Positions 7,451-16,333 are shown, counted from the stretch's first letter. The stretch: DNA of 32,094 nt from Clostridia bacterium (GCA_017887095.1 JAGHIT010000055.1:1-32094), one strand, 5' to 3'. Notes: a model not told the origin generated them from the sequence alone. Numbers and translations: made by a program.

Positions 7451-10400
7451 GTGTTACGCTGACAGAGGAACAGCGCGCAGCCATTGATACGCGCGGAGAG
7501 GTCATTGTCTCCGCGTCGGCGGGGAGCGGCAAGACCTTTGTGATGATCGAGCGGCTCGTTTCTCTGATATTGGGCGGAGAGGATGTCCGGAATATCCTTG
7601 CCGTTACATTTACCAACAAGGCGGCGGCGCAGATGCGCGACCGCCTGCGGCTTGCGCTTCTGAAAGGGATCGGGGAAAGTTCGGGTGCCGAACGGGAAAG
7701 GCTGAAAGCGCAGCTTGCGGCGCTTCCGCTCGCCGAGATCAGTACCATTCATGCCTTTTGCGGGCGGCTCATCCGTACTTATTTTTATGCGGCAGGCGTC
7801 GATCCGTCATTTCGGATTGTCGGCGGTGAGGATGCCGAGAGCGCGGGACTCCGTACGCGCGCGCTGGATGACGTGTTCGAGCAGGCATATGCGGCAGCCG
7901 ATCCTTCTTTTCGCCTCCTTCTGAGTGTTTATTTTCGTAAGAAAAAGGATACGGCGCTGCGCAGTCTGGTTGTCGAACTTTATCAGAAAGCGCGGGGGTT
8001 GGCCGGGTATGAGCAGATCCTTGCAGACATGGGGGCGTCGGACGGTTTTGATGAGATCTGTTCCGTGCTTGTCTCCGATCTTCACACACGCGCGGACATG
8101 GTCATACGCGGGCTGGAAGAGCGGGGGCATATCTATGCTGCGCTCGGAGAGAAATTTACGGCTCTTGCCGACATGGTCATTTCAGTCTGCCGAAACATAG
8201 CGGCGCGGGAAGACTTGTTCGCCATGACGGGCGTGCTGTCGGAATGCGCGGCAATGGGACGCATGCCTGTCAAACGCAGCGCTTCGGATGAGGAGCGTGC
8301 TGCGATCGGGTTTTTGTCAGGTGCCAAGAAGGAGACTTCGGGTATGCTTTCGGAAATTTCATCTTATGCGGACCGTGAAACGGAATATGCGCGTTATCGG
8401 CAGGCAAACGAACTTGCACAAGCGCTCGGACAGCTTGCTCTCGCCTATGACGCCGCTTATGCCCGAGAAAAACGGGAGGCGGGCGTGCTCGATTACAACG
8501 ATCTTGAACAGCTCGCGCTTCGCTTGCTGGACAATGCGACGGTGCGGAGCGATCTTACGGCAAGATATCATGCGGTGTTCGTGGATGAATATCAGGACGT
8601 CAATCCCGTACAAGAGGCGATCCTGTCCCGCTTGGGCAGCGGCGAGATATTTCTGGTCGGCGACGCCAAACAGGCGATCTATGGTTTTCGTGGCAGCCGT
8701 TCGGAGTTTTTTGAGGAAAAGGAACGCAGCCTTGCGCGGTCATTGCGGCTTTCTGCGAATTTTCGTTCCGCGCCTGCCGTACTTGAGGCAGTCAATTTTG
8801 TTTTCTCGGATATAGCAGAGGGATATGTCCCCATGCGCGGCGGCGAACGATACGGCGAGCATCGGGGCGAAGCGAAATATTATTTGCTTCCCAAGCGAAA
8901 GACGGCGGAAGGGGAGACGCGCGGCGTTTATTCCGTTTTGGGGCATGCGGGCGCGGAACGCGAGGATGCGCTTGCGGAGGAAGTCGCCCGGCTTGTGGAA
9001 ACGGAATTGGGCACGGAATGGTTCGATGCCGATACGCAGACCGTGCGAAAAGTGACTTTCGGCGATATTGCCGTTCTCACCCGCCGCCGGGAAGGAGAAG
9101 CGGCGCACATTGCCCGCGCATTGCTTGCGCGCGGCGTTCCGGTCACGGCTGCGGCTGAGGTCAATGTGTGCGATTTTTTTGAAGCACGTCTGCTTATCGA
9201 CTGGCTCTCTTATTTGGACAATCCCGAGCAGGATATCCCTTACTGTACGGCGCTTCTCTCGTCGGTGGGCGGGATGACCGAGCGGGATCTCACGCAGGTA
9301 CGCCTTTATTTCCGGGAAAAAGGCGTTTTGCAGGACAGCTTCCGTGAGGCATGCGCTGCGTTTGAGAAGGAACAGCCTGCACATTCTGTGGCGCGCAGGC
9401 TTGCTGCTTTTCGTGTGCTTGCGGAAGAGTTGAAGGCGCATACACAGACGGAAACTGCAGCAGAGATCATGAACGAATTGCTTGCGCTCGGTTTGGAAGC
9501 CCAGATCGCCGCCAAGGAGGGAGGACGCAGCCGCCTGGCGCGGGTCCGGCGTCTCGTAGCGGAAGGGGAGAGCGCGGACGTCAATACCTTTCTTGCCCGC
9601 CTTCGCGCATGCAATTATCAGATCGGATATGCTGAAAGCGGCGGCGAAGATTCAGTCCGCATTGTCACCATGCATTCTTCCAAAGGGCTGGAGTACCCGG
9701 TCGTCATACTTGCGGGGACGGATGTTCGGTTCCGCGGCGGCAGCGAGCGGGATGAGGTCATGTTCGCACAGCCCGTGCCCCGGGCGCAGCCGGTTGCGGC
9801 GCCCAAGGCGTACGATACGAAAAACAAACTGGTGTATACGACTGTCCTGCGTCGGGCATGTGCGGTCGCGGAAGAGACGGCAGAGCGGAAGGAGGAGCGG
9901 AACCTGCTCTATGTCGGGATGACGCGTGCCAAGTACCGTCTGCACATCATCTTCCGGGAGCAGGCGGAACGCGCTCTTACTCCCGCCCGAGCAAAGCGGT
10001 TTTCCGATTTCTTTGATTTCCGTGCCTGTGCGCGGTGGTTTGTGCCGGAGGCGCACCAAGAACAGATGGCGCCTGCTCGTCGCTCTCTTGTGCATCGGCC
10101 CGACGCGCGTCTGCGCGATGCCGTGCTTGCGGCGTATGAACGGCCCTACGCGTGGGAGGAGGGTGTCCGTATCCCTGTTAAAAGTTCTGCAACGGCGCTT
10201 TTGTCGCGGCAGTCGGCAATGGATGGAGGCAGATTCCGTTTTCTTGATGAGGCGGAACCGTTTGACGGTGAGACGAGCAAGGAAGCCGGCATTGCATATC
10301 ATGCTTTTTTGCAGCATGTGCGCTATGGGAGCGAGGTCGGTCCCGAACTCGCGCGCATGCAGCGGGAGGGGCTGCTCACTGCAGAACAGGCGGCGCTACT

Positions 10401-10758
10401 GGACGTCGGACAGCTTGAAAAAATACTTGCGCTTCCCGTCCTTGCTTCGCTTCAGGGGAGACGTTATCGCCGAGAGCAGTCCTTTCTCGTGCGGCTGCAG
10501 GCGGACGAAATCCTGGATACGGAAGCTACGGACGAGATCGTATTTCAGGGAGCGGTGGATTTGCTCGCGGAGGACGAAGCGGGGTATATCGTTATCGATT
10601 ATAAATATTCCGTTCTCCCCGATGCGGCGCTGCGGGAAAAGTACGCGGTGCAGATTCTGCTGTACAGAAAGGCGGTTGCGCGGGTACTCAGGATCGATGA
10701 GAATACCGTGCGCGCATATATAGTGAATATCGCGCGCTGCCGGGAACTCTCGATGTGA
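7447..10758 (+). CDS. addA: AddA subunit of the AddAB helicase-nuclease
   Basis: AddA is the UvrD/Rep-like motor and second nuclease of the complex. Over 1103 residues the superfamily 1A helicase motifs appear in order: Walker A GSGKT (residues 26-30, K29), STIHAFC, the Walker B region VFVDEYQDVNP, GDAKQAIYGFRG, LSANFRS, IVTMHSSKGLEYPVV and LYVGMTRAKYRL. The C-terminal RecB-family nuclease has D1038 (GAVDLL) and D1051-Y-K1053 (IDYKYS), so both nuclease sites of the AddAB pair look intact. AAGGAGG at 7436-7442 lies 4 nt before the ATG, which overlaps the addB stop. No terminator is visible before the next gene 87 nt downstream, so read-through is likely. Confidence 0.96.
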   Translation: MSVTLTEEQRAAIDTRGEVIVSASAGSGKTFVMIERLVSLILGGEDVRNILAVTFTNKAAAQMRDRLRLALLKGIGESSGAERERLKAQLAALPLAEISTIHAFCGRLIRTYFYAAGVDPSFRIVGGEDAESAGLRTRALDDVFEQAYAAADPSFRLLLSVYFRKKKDTALRSLVVELYQKARGLAGYEQILADMGASDGFDEICSVLVSDLHTRADMVIRGLEERGHIYAALGEKFTALADMVISVCRNIAAREDLFAMTGVLSECAAMGRMPVKRSASDEERAAIGFLSGAKKETSGMLSEISSYADRETEYARYRQANELAQALGQLALAYDAAYAREKREAGVLDYNDLEQLALRLLDNATVRSDLTARYHAVFVDEYQDVNPVQEAILSRLGSGEIFLVGDAKQAIYGFRGSRSEFFEEKERSLARSLRLSANFRSAPAVLEAVNFVFSDIAEGYVPMRGGERYGEHRGEAKYYLLPKRKTAEGETRGVYSVLGHAGAEREDALAEEVARLVETELGTEWFDADTQTVRKVTFGDIAVLTRRREGEAAHIARALLARGVPVTAAAEVNVCDFFEARLLIDWLSYLDNPEQDIPYCTALLSSVGGMTERDLTQVRLYFREKGVLQDSFREACAAFEKEQPAHSVARRLAAFRVLAEELKAHTQTETAAEIMNELLALGLEAQIAAKEGGRSRLARVRRLVAEGESADVNTFLARLRACNYQIGYAESGGEDSVRIVTMHSSKGLEYPVVILAGTDVRFRGGSERDEVMFAQPVPRAQPVAAPKAYDTKNKLVYTTVLRRACAVAEETAERKEERNLLYVGMTRAKYRLHIIFREQAERALTPARAKRFSDFFDFRACARWFVPEAHQEQMAPARRSLVHRPDARLRDAVLAAYERPYAWEEGVRIPVKSSATALLSRQSAMDGGRFRFLDEAEPFDGETSKEAGIAYHAFLQHVRYGSEVGPELARMQREGLLTAEQAALLDVGQLEKILALPVLASLQGRRYRREQSFLVRLQADEILDTEATDEIVFQGAVDLLAEDEAGYIVIDYKYSVLPDAALREKYAVQILLYRKAVARVLRIDENTVRAYIVNIARCRELSM

Positions 10759-10845
10759 GTTTTTTCGCGTGGATTCGGCACAAATTTTTATATTTTTCCT
10801 TATATTTTTCTAGTGGATTGGATATCCTTGAACGGAGGTCATTAC

Positions 10846-11463
10846 ATGGAAATTTTCAGACAGGTTTTGGAAGTATTTGCGGCGGTACCCGCGTGGGTCC
10901 CGCTCATCCTCTGTCCGGCGCTCACCGTGGCGTCGGCGGTTGCATTCGCCGTTTTCGGTGGACGCAGGGCATATCCCGTGCTCGCGGGGATTTTGGGGGC
11001 GGCAGGCGTTGCGATTATGAGTGCGGCGGCAACCGTCGGCGAAACCCTTTGTTATGCCGCGCTGTTTTCGCTCATCGCATGCGCAGCAGGGTTGCTCCTG
11101 CTTTTGCCAAAACATGCAAAGAAGCTGCGCCGCACCTCGCGCGATGAGCGCATCTATCAGCGATTCCGTGCGGAATTGTCCAATGCGCCCGCGCAGGCGT
11201 CCGCTCAACCGGCTTCGCCTGCAAAGGTATGTTGTTTTGAAGAGGAAACGCCCGTGCAGGAAGCGCCCGAACTTTCGTATGCGTTGTCGCTTCTCGATAA
11301 GCTTCGCCGCGAGGAACTTGCGGCAACAGATCGTCTGGAGGCGGACATGCTCGGAAAAACGCTGCTTGCGATGCGGGGACGGCTGCTGACCATGGATGAA
11401 AAAAATACGCTCAACGACTGTCTTGCTTCCGTACTCAAACTGACGGCAAAGTATAAACTCTGA
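10846..11463 (+). CDS. Small membrane protein of unknown function, downstream of addA
   Basis: The 205-residue product is not recognised. The N-terminal half has three hydrophobic segments (about residues 17-39, 42-62 and 65-88), followed by a basic stretch that suggests a cytosolic C-terminus. The C-terminal ~115 residues are soluble, with an Ala/Pro linker and then charged, probably helical sequence (SYALSLLDKLRREELAATDR and onward). The start at 10846 is fixed by GGAGG at 10834-10838; the in-frame reading from 10813 has no ribosome binding site. It follows addA by 87 AT-rich nt without a visible terminator and may belong to the addBA operon, but no functional link is implied by the sequence. 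A perfect palindrome closes the unit. Confidence 0.7.
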   Translation: MEIFRQVLEVFAAVPAWVPLILCPALTVASAVAFAVFGGRRAYPVLAGILGAAGVAIMSAAATVGETLCYAALFSLIACAAGLLLLLPKHAKKLRRTSRDERIYQRFRAELSNAPAQASAQPASPAKVCCFEEETPVQEAPELSYALSLLDKLRREELAATDRLEADMLGKTLLAMRGRLLTMDEKNTLNDCLASVLKLTAKYKL

Positions 11464-11500
11464 CGCGGACGCAGATACGATGCAATGCGTAAATCAATGA

Positions 11501-11535
11501 GACGCGCCCGCAGGCATTATGCCTGCGGGCGCGTC
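11501..11535. terminator. Perfect 17-bp GC-rich hairpin between convergent genes
   Basis: The arms 11501-11517 and 11519-11535 are exact inverted repeats around a single central T (in practice a smaller stem with a short loop). It lies between the plus-strand gene ending at 11463 and the minus-strand gene ending at 11542. Neither side has a proper T-run, so intrinsic termination is not certain; it may act as a transcript-end stabiliser or a bidirectional terminator. Confidence 0.6.
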
Positions 11536-11541
11536 ATGCTG

Positions 11542-12543
11542 TTATTTCAGGTGCGCCATGCCCTCATCCAGAAGGAAACGGACATGATCGCGCACGGTCT
11601 CTTCAAGGGGACGCGGGGCGTATCCAAATGTACGCTGCGTCTTTCCGAGCGGGAAATCCGCACGCGCTCTGAGCGCTTTGAGCGCGGCGTTTGTGTAAAG
11701 CGGTCGTGTGCCGTTGCATTTTGCCGCCAAGAGCAGAAAGGGTGCGCCCAGCTTGGCCACCCACAGCGGGAGCGTACGGGGAACGCGCCGTCCCGTCATT
11801 CCGGCAATGACGGAAAGTACGTCGTTTATCTCGTCGGGACGGTTGGCAAAGATATAACTCTCGCCGGCCTTCGCCCGTTCGACGATGGCGGGAAGAACGT
11901 CGGCAACGTCGCGGATATCAAAATCGTTGTATCCGCCCTTGACGGAAGCAGGCAGCCTTCCTTCGATAAATTCGATCATCATCTGTGTCATATGGCTGTA
12001 GGAATAATCTCCGGGGCCAAGGACGCTTGCGAGAAGCAAAATGCTGGCGTTCAGTCCGCGCTCGCGGACGGCATCGAGTACGATCCTGTCTGCTTCCGCT
12101 TTGGCGCGGGCATAATCCGTCTCACAACGTGCGGGATCAGGGACATAGGTCGCGTCCTCGTCGAAAATGCCGCCCAATGCTTCAGTAGAGGAGATGTGGA
12201 GCAGTCTGGCGTGATGTGTGATGCACCGCGCGGTCACCTCGCGCGTTCCTTCCACGGTCACGTTGTATAGTTCCCGTCTGCTGCCTTCGCCGATGGTCAC
12301 CTTTGCTATGGTGTGAATGACGACAAAAGGTCCGTCTCCTGCAAAGAGCGCGTCGAGCGCATTGCAGTCCGAGATATCGCCGTATACAAGCGTGGGGGCG
12401 TGCTCTCCAAAGATCCTCTGCGCTTTTTTCCTGCTGCGCGCAAGCCCGACGACGCGGCAGCCTTCGTCAAGCAATTTTTTTGTAAGCACGTTTCCGACGT
12501 AACCCGTACAGCCCGTTACAATGTAAGTGATCGTCTTGTCCAT
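11542..12543 (-). CDS. NAD-dependent epimerase/dehydratase family protein (extended SDR)
   Basis: The 333-residue protein has the extended short-chain dehydrogenase pattern: Rossmann motif TGCTGYVG at residues 10-17, acidic VYGD around 53-56, HISST with the active-site serine near 118-119, and the catalytic pair Y144 and K148 (YARAK). Such enzymes oxidise, reduce or epimerise nucleotide sugars or related substrates; the substrate here cannot be told. The C-terminal part with a hydrophobic stretch (LPLWVAKLGAPFLLLAAK) recalls dihydroflavonol reductase or 3-beta-HSD-like members more than sugar epimerases. The ATG at 12543 is chosen because a promoter's -10 box lies just 6 nt upstream; the longer in-frame reading to 12627 crosses the promoter. 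No ribosome binding site can fit, so the message appears leaderless. Confidence 0.88.
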   Translation of the reverse strand: MDKTITYIVTGCTGYVGNVLTKKLLDEGCRVVGLARSRKKAQRIFGEHAPTLVYGDISDCNALDALFAGDGPFVVIHTIAKVTIGEGSRRELYNVTVEGTREVTARCITHHARLLHISSTEALGGIFDEDATYVPDPARCETDYARAKAEADRIVLDAVRERGLNASILLLASVLGPGDYSYSHMTQMMIEFIEGRLPASVKGGYNDFDIRDVADVLPAIVERAKAGESYIFANRPDEINDVLSVIAGMTGRRVPRTLPLWVAKLGAPFLLLAAKCNGTRPLYTNAALKALRARADFPLGKTQRTFGYAPRPLEETVRDHVRFLLDEGMAHLK

Positions 12544-12549
12544 ACAAAT

Positions 12550-12578
12550 ATTATACGGCAAAATCTGCACCGACGCAA
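12550..12578 (-). promoter_or_regulatory. Promoter of the epimerase gene, leaderless arrangement
   Basis: On the minus strand, TTGCGT (12578-12573), a 17-nt spacer, TATAAT (12555-12550), then 6 nt (ATTTGT) and the ATG at 12543. The geometry matches the tilS promoter. Confidence 0.82.
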
Positions 12579-12591
12579 GCGTTTGGGGGCA

Positions 12592-12620
12592 TTGCAATTT
12601 TTTGAGAAATCTGATATAAT
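12592..12620 (+). promoter_or_regulatory. Promoter of the 12693 membrane protein gene
   Basis: TTGCAA at 12592-12597, a 17-nt spacer and TATAAT at 12615-12620 with a TGA extended -10. It is back-to-back with the epimerase promoter; the two -35 boxes are 13 bp apart, so the two transcription units may be co-regulated or interfere. Confidence 0.8.
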
Positions 12621-12692
12621 AAAACAAGCAAACACCTTTTTTTGCGAACTGGTTGAATTCGATCGGTCGGAAACGCTGTATGGAGCTTGTAT

Positions 12693-13661
12693 ATGAAAGA
12701 ACTGCTCGAACGTTTCAAACAACCGCGCGGTGCGTGGCTGATCGTTGCATGGCTGTTGGGACTTGGCGGGGCGGCGTGCAGTATCGCAGTCGTTGCGCTC
12801 GAGTCAGAGGGTTGGTGGGTATACCTCGTATATACGCTTGCCGCTCTCTTTTTGGCATATGCGATCTACGCGCTTGTCAAATTTGTGCCCCGTGCGTCGG
12901 GCGCTATTGCCGCACTCGGGAAAAAATATCCCGCACTCGGCAAATGGCTGGGGACATATGAGCACCGCACGCTGCTCTTTTCGGCATGTTCATTTATCGT
13001 CAACGTCGGATATGTCGTACTCAATCTGGTTATCGCGGTGCTTACGGCGTCTCTTTGGTACGGCGCGCTCGCGGCTTACTATTTTGCTTTGGGTGCACTT
13101 CGGTACGATGTCCTCGGCGGAACGCGGGTGGCGAAAAAGCGCATCAAAGACGAGCGGTCGCTTACGGCGGAAAAGCTCAGGATCTATCGGAACTGCGGTA
13201 TTGCGCTCCTTATTCTGGAAGGGCTTTTCATGCTGGCGATGGTACAGTTTCTTCTCTCTTCCGGCGGTCGGCTGGAAGAGATCGCGATGCAAAATCTGCA
13301 TACATATACAATGATCACCATGATCGCATCGGCGGCATATACCTTTTATAAAGTAGCGTTTGCGATTTATAACGTTGTGAAGGTGCATAAGATGGACGAT
13401 CCCGAGCTGTGGGCGTTGCGTAACATCAATCTGACGGCCGCGCTCGTTTCGTTGATCGCGCTTCAGACGACGATGACGCTTTTTCTTGAACAGACGCTCT
13501 CTTCTGCCATGCGGATCTTGAACGGTATTGCGGGGACAGCGGTCGGTTTGTTTGTTGCGGGACTTGCGGTCGTGATGATCGTGCGCGCGAACGGAAAACT
13601 GCGGCAGATTCGGATCGATGTCCCGTCCGGACAAAATGATTCGGAAAAAAGAAACGGATAA
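12693..13661 (+). CDS. Polytopic membrane protein, unknown function
   Basis: The 322-residue protein has about eight hydrophobic segments (roughly residues 15-36, 42-64, 93-119, 121-138, 168-188, 205-229, 246-266 and 277-298) and a short polar tail. A charged loop at 141-165 (RVAKKRIKDERSLTAEKLRI) probably faces the cytoplasm. No transporter signature or catalytic motif is recognised. The ATG at 12693 has GGAG at 12682-12685; the leader from the promoter is about 65 nt. The gene is monocistronic: it is followed by an 18-bp hairpin and a convergent ATPase gene. Confidence 0.75.
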   Translation: MKELLERFKQPRGAWLIVAWLLGLGGAACSIAVVALESEGWWVYLVYTLAALFLAYAIYALVKFVPRASGAIAALGKKYPALGKWLGTYEHRTLLFSACSFIVNVGYVVLNLVIAVLTASLWYGALAAYYFALGALRYDVLGGTRVAKKRIKDERSLTAEKLRIYRNCGIALLILEGLFMLAMVQFLLSSGGRLEEIAMQNLHTYTMITMIASAAYTFYKVAFAIYNVVKVHKMDDPELWALRNINLTAALVSLIALQTTMTLFLEQTLSSAMRILNGIAGTAVGLFVAGLAVVMIVRANGKLRQIRIDVPSGQNDSEKRNG

Positions 13662-13676
13662 AGGTTATTGAATCCG

Positions 13677-13720
13677 TATACGAACGCGCCCGCCTATCGG
13701 CGGGCGCGTTCGTATAATTT
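13677..13720. terminator. Perfect 18-bp hairpin between convergent genes
   Basis: Arms 13677-13694 and 13699-13716 pair without mismatch around a TATC loop. The plus-strand sequence that follows is T-rich (ATTTTGTGTTTTG), consistent with termination of the membrane protein gene. The minus side lacks a T-run. Confidence 0.75.
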
Positions 13721-13730
13721 TGTGTTTTGT

Positions 13731-16268
13731 TCAGTCGTTCGGGCTTAAAAAGTCACCCAACCGAACCAGCCAGCCCGAGACGGGAAAGGCGGCAAGAATG
13801 ATACAGCATAAGTACAGGGTCTGCGTGAGATCCAGTTCGATGATCGACCATCCCGTATAGATGAGTTCGCCCAAAACGGGTATACACAGCACGAGGATAC
13901 ATACGCCCACGGAAACGACGTAGATCGCGGCGCGCAGCCAGTTGAAGGGCTTCAAAATATGAGAGAGCATCACCAGTCCGCCAAATGTAACGGCAAGGAC
14001 AAAGAGCGGATTGATGGCGTCCAATGTCCGGCCGTTGTCTACAGGGATGGCGATATTGAGCGCGCCGAATTCTTCCGGGAAGAGTTGAATGCCTGCATAT
14101 ACGGCAAGGACGCACAAAAACAGTGTAAGGGCGCCCGGAATGGCGCGGGCAAGGACAAATGGAATAAATTTACCCTTGACCCGCTCACCGTTGGGCTGCA
14201 ATGCGAGCACGACTGACGGGAGGGCCGTCACCATCGTTTCAAAGAGCAGCATATTGTTGGTCGTAAAGAAGTACTGTGCGCGCAGGAAAAAGCAGAAAAC
14301 CGCAAGGAACACCGTAAAAAGCGTTTTCATGATGTACAGAGATGCGCTTGACTTGATGTTGTTGATGACTCGTCTGCCCTCATACACGACGCTGGGAAGG
14401 GAAAGGAAGTTGTTGTCCGTAAGGACAAGGTGAGAGACGTTTCTTGCCGCTTCGCTGCCCGCTGCAACGGAGATCGCGCAATCTGCTTCCTTGAGGGCAA
14501 GGATGTCGTTGACGCCGTCGCCTGTCATTGCAACGGTATGCCCCTGTTGTTTGATCGCGCGTACCAGGATAGCCTTTTGTTCCGGAGTGACCCGTCCGAA
14601 TACCGTATATTTGTTTGCCAGATTCTCTACTTCAGGTTCGGTCAGTCCGTCCAGCGATACGTATTGCTCGGCGTTGGACACGCCCACGCGGCGGGCGACC
14701 TCGGAGACCGTGACCGGGTTGTCGCCCGAGATGATCTTAATGTCGACGTCGTTTTCCCGAAACCAGGCAATGGTTTTGGCGGCGTCCTCGCGGATGTTGT
14801 CTGCAAGCGTGATGATTGCCGCAGGCCGCAGGACGGAAGGGGTTTTGTCGCCGGCGATCGCGCCGGGAGAATAGGCAAGCACAAGAACGCGCAGTCCTGC
14901 CGCGGCATATTGTTTGACGATCTTATCGATTTTGGGCGGCATGGGGCGCAGTACGAATTCGGGCGCACCCATGACAAAGGTGCCTTCTTCGCCAAACGTA
15001 ACGGCGGAAAGCTTCCGCTTGCTGGAGAAGGGGATCGCCGCCGTTGCATTCATGACGGGAGTATGCCCGAAACGCTCGTGCAGCGCCATGGACGTCTGAT
15101 TATTGTCATCCAGGGCGGCGAGCATGCTGCTCATGATCTCATCCAGCGTGTGATCGACAAAATTGTTGAGGATCATGCAGTCGCTTACAGTCATTCTTCC
15201 GTCGGTAATGGTGCCGGTCTTGTCGAGACAGAGTACGTTGACGCGTGCGAGCATCTCCAGGGAATACAGATCCTGTACGAGGGTGTGTTTCTTTGCCAGC
15301 CGCCGCACGCCGACCGCCATCGCAAAAGAGGTGAGGAGCAACAGTCCGGAAGGGATCATTCCGACAATGACAGCACAAGTAAACTGAATGGTCTGGCTGA
15401 CGTCTCCGCCCGTTGCTTTCCAGTTGATCCAGATCATCGCCGCTGCAACGAGCGGAATGAGGATGCTGATCGCGCGGATAAACAGACGGATGGAGTTCAT
15501 GATCTCCGAACGCGGCTTTTTGTATTTTTTTGCCTTGGAAGTCAGACTGTTGAGATAGGTTGCCTTGCCCACCTTATCGGCGCGTACGCGGCAGGCGCCG
15601 CTTGCGACGAAAGACCCGGCATAGAGCATTTCGCCTGCGGCTTTTTTGACGGGGACAGATTCTCCCGTCAGGAGCGATTCATTGACTTCGGCATTGCCGT
15701 CCAGAAGGATGCAATCTGCCGGGATCTGCTGTCCGGCTTCCAACAGCAGGATATCGTCGAGTACGATGTCCCGCACGTTCACTTCGCGTCTGACGCCGCC
15801 GCGAACCACTTTGGCGGTGGAAGTAACAAGCACGGCAAGTTTGTCGATCTGTTTTTTTGCAAGGATCTCCTGGATGATGCCGATCAGAAGGTTTGCGGCA
15901 AAGATGGCTACAAAGAGAAACTGCGAAAGCTCCGCTCCGGCATATGCCAAGGCAAGGGCGACGATCAGACAAAGGAAATTGAATACCGTACAGAGATTGC
16001 CGACGAAAATGCTCGTGTAGGATTTGCTGAATTTTTTATTGACGTCGTTGAAGAGCATCTGCGAGAATCGCAGATCGACCTGTTCTTCCGTGAGTCCTTT
16101 TTCGGGATCGGGCGAAAAACGCTCGACGTCCTCCGCTTCGGGAATATGCTTGGCACGGCGGAATTGCTTCATGAGTTTCTTGCGTGAAACCTGTTCCGTG
16201 CGTGCGCTGCGTCCCGGGGATGCGTCGGCCGCATTTTGTTCGACGTGCGGGTTTTGCCGTTCGTACAC
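13731..16268 (-). CDS. Cation-translocating P-type ATPase (Exp7/CtpE-like)
   Basis: The 845-residue protein has the P-type ATPase order: acidic/basic N-terminus, TM1-2, actuator loop with LLTGESVPV, TM3-4, phosphorylation site CLDKTGTIT (D349), nucleotide domain, hinge TGDGVNDILALKEAD, then about six C-terminal membrane segments. The sequence around TM4 and the P-site (LAKKHTLVQDLYSLEMLARVNVLCLDKTGT) resembles the Exp7/CaxP/CtpE group, some of which move calcium; the ion here is unproven. TM4 reads GMIPSGLLLL, so the glutamate of the PEGL motif of classic calcium pumps is replaced by serine. The start is taken as GTG at 16268, seven nt after a strong AGGAGGAGG, with a consensus promoter upstream; the in-frame reading to 16373 extends into the promoter. 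Confidence 0.92.
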   Translation of the reverse strand: MYERQNPHVEQNAADASPGRSARTEQVSRKKLMKQFRRAKHIPEAEDVERFSPDPEKGLTEEQVDLRFSQMLFNDVNKKFSKSYTSIFVGNLCTVFNFLCLIVALALAYAGAELSQFLFVAIFAANLLIGIIQEILAKKQIDKLAVLVTSTAKVVRGGVRREVNVRDIVLDDILLLEAGQQIPADCILLDGNAEVNESLLTGESVPVKKAAGEMLYAGSFVASGACRVRADKVGKATYLNSLTSKAKKYKKPRSEIMNSIRLFIRAISILIPLVAAAMIWINWKATGGDVSQTIQFTCAVIVGMIPSGLLLLTSFAMAVGVRRLAKKHTLVQDLYSLEMLARVNVLCLDKTGTITDGRMTVSDCMILNNFVDHTLDEIMSSMLAALDDNNQTSMALHERFGHTPVMNATAAIPFSSKRKLSAVTFGEEGTFVMGAPEFVLRPMPPKIDKIVKQYAAAGLRVLVLAYSPGAIAGDKTPSVLRPAAIITLADNIREDAAKTIAWFRENDVDIKIISGDNPVTVSEVARRVGVSNAEQYVSLDGLTEPEVENLANKYTVFGRVTPEQKAILVRAIKQQGHTVAMTGDGVNDILALKEADCAISVAAGSEAARNVSHLVLTDNNFLSLPSVVYEGRRVINNIKSSASLYIMKTLFTVFLAVFCFFLRAQYFFTTNNMLLFETMVTALPSVVLALQPNGERVKGKFIPFVLARAIPGALTLFLCVLAVYAGIQLFPEEFGALNIAIPVDNGRTLDAINPLFVLAVTFGGLVMLSHILKPFNWLRAAIYVVSVGVCILVLCIPVLGELIYTGWSIIELDLTQTLYLCCIILAAFPVSGWLVRLGDFLSPND

Positions 16269-16304
16269 CGATACACCTCCTCCTGCATGAATGGTCTTTT
16301 CAGC

Positions 16305-16333
16305 ATTATACACCCTATGCGCGCAAATGTCAA
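16305..16333 (-). promoter_or_regulatory. Consensus promoter of the P-type ATPase gene
   Basis: On the minus strand, a perfect TTGACA (16333-16328), 17-nt spacer and perfect TATAAT (16310-16305). The leader to the GTG start is about 30 nt and includes AGGAGGAGG. This should be a strong promoter unless repressed. Confidence 0.88.

Noticed and set aside
14430-16187. 585-residue open frame on the plus strand
   Set aside because: It lies antisense inside the P-type ATPase gene, whose motifs are complete; its sequence is rich in Asp, Arg, Gly and His as expected for the reverse complement of GC-rich coding DNA.
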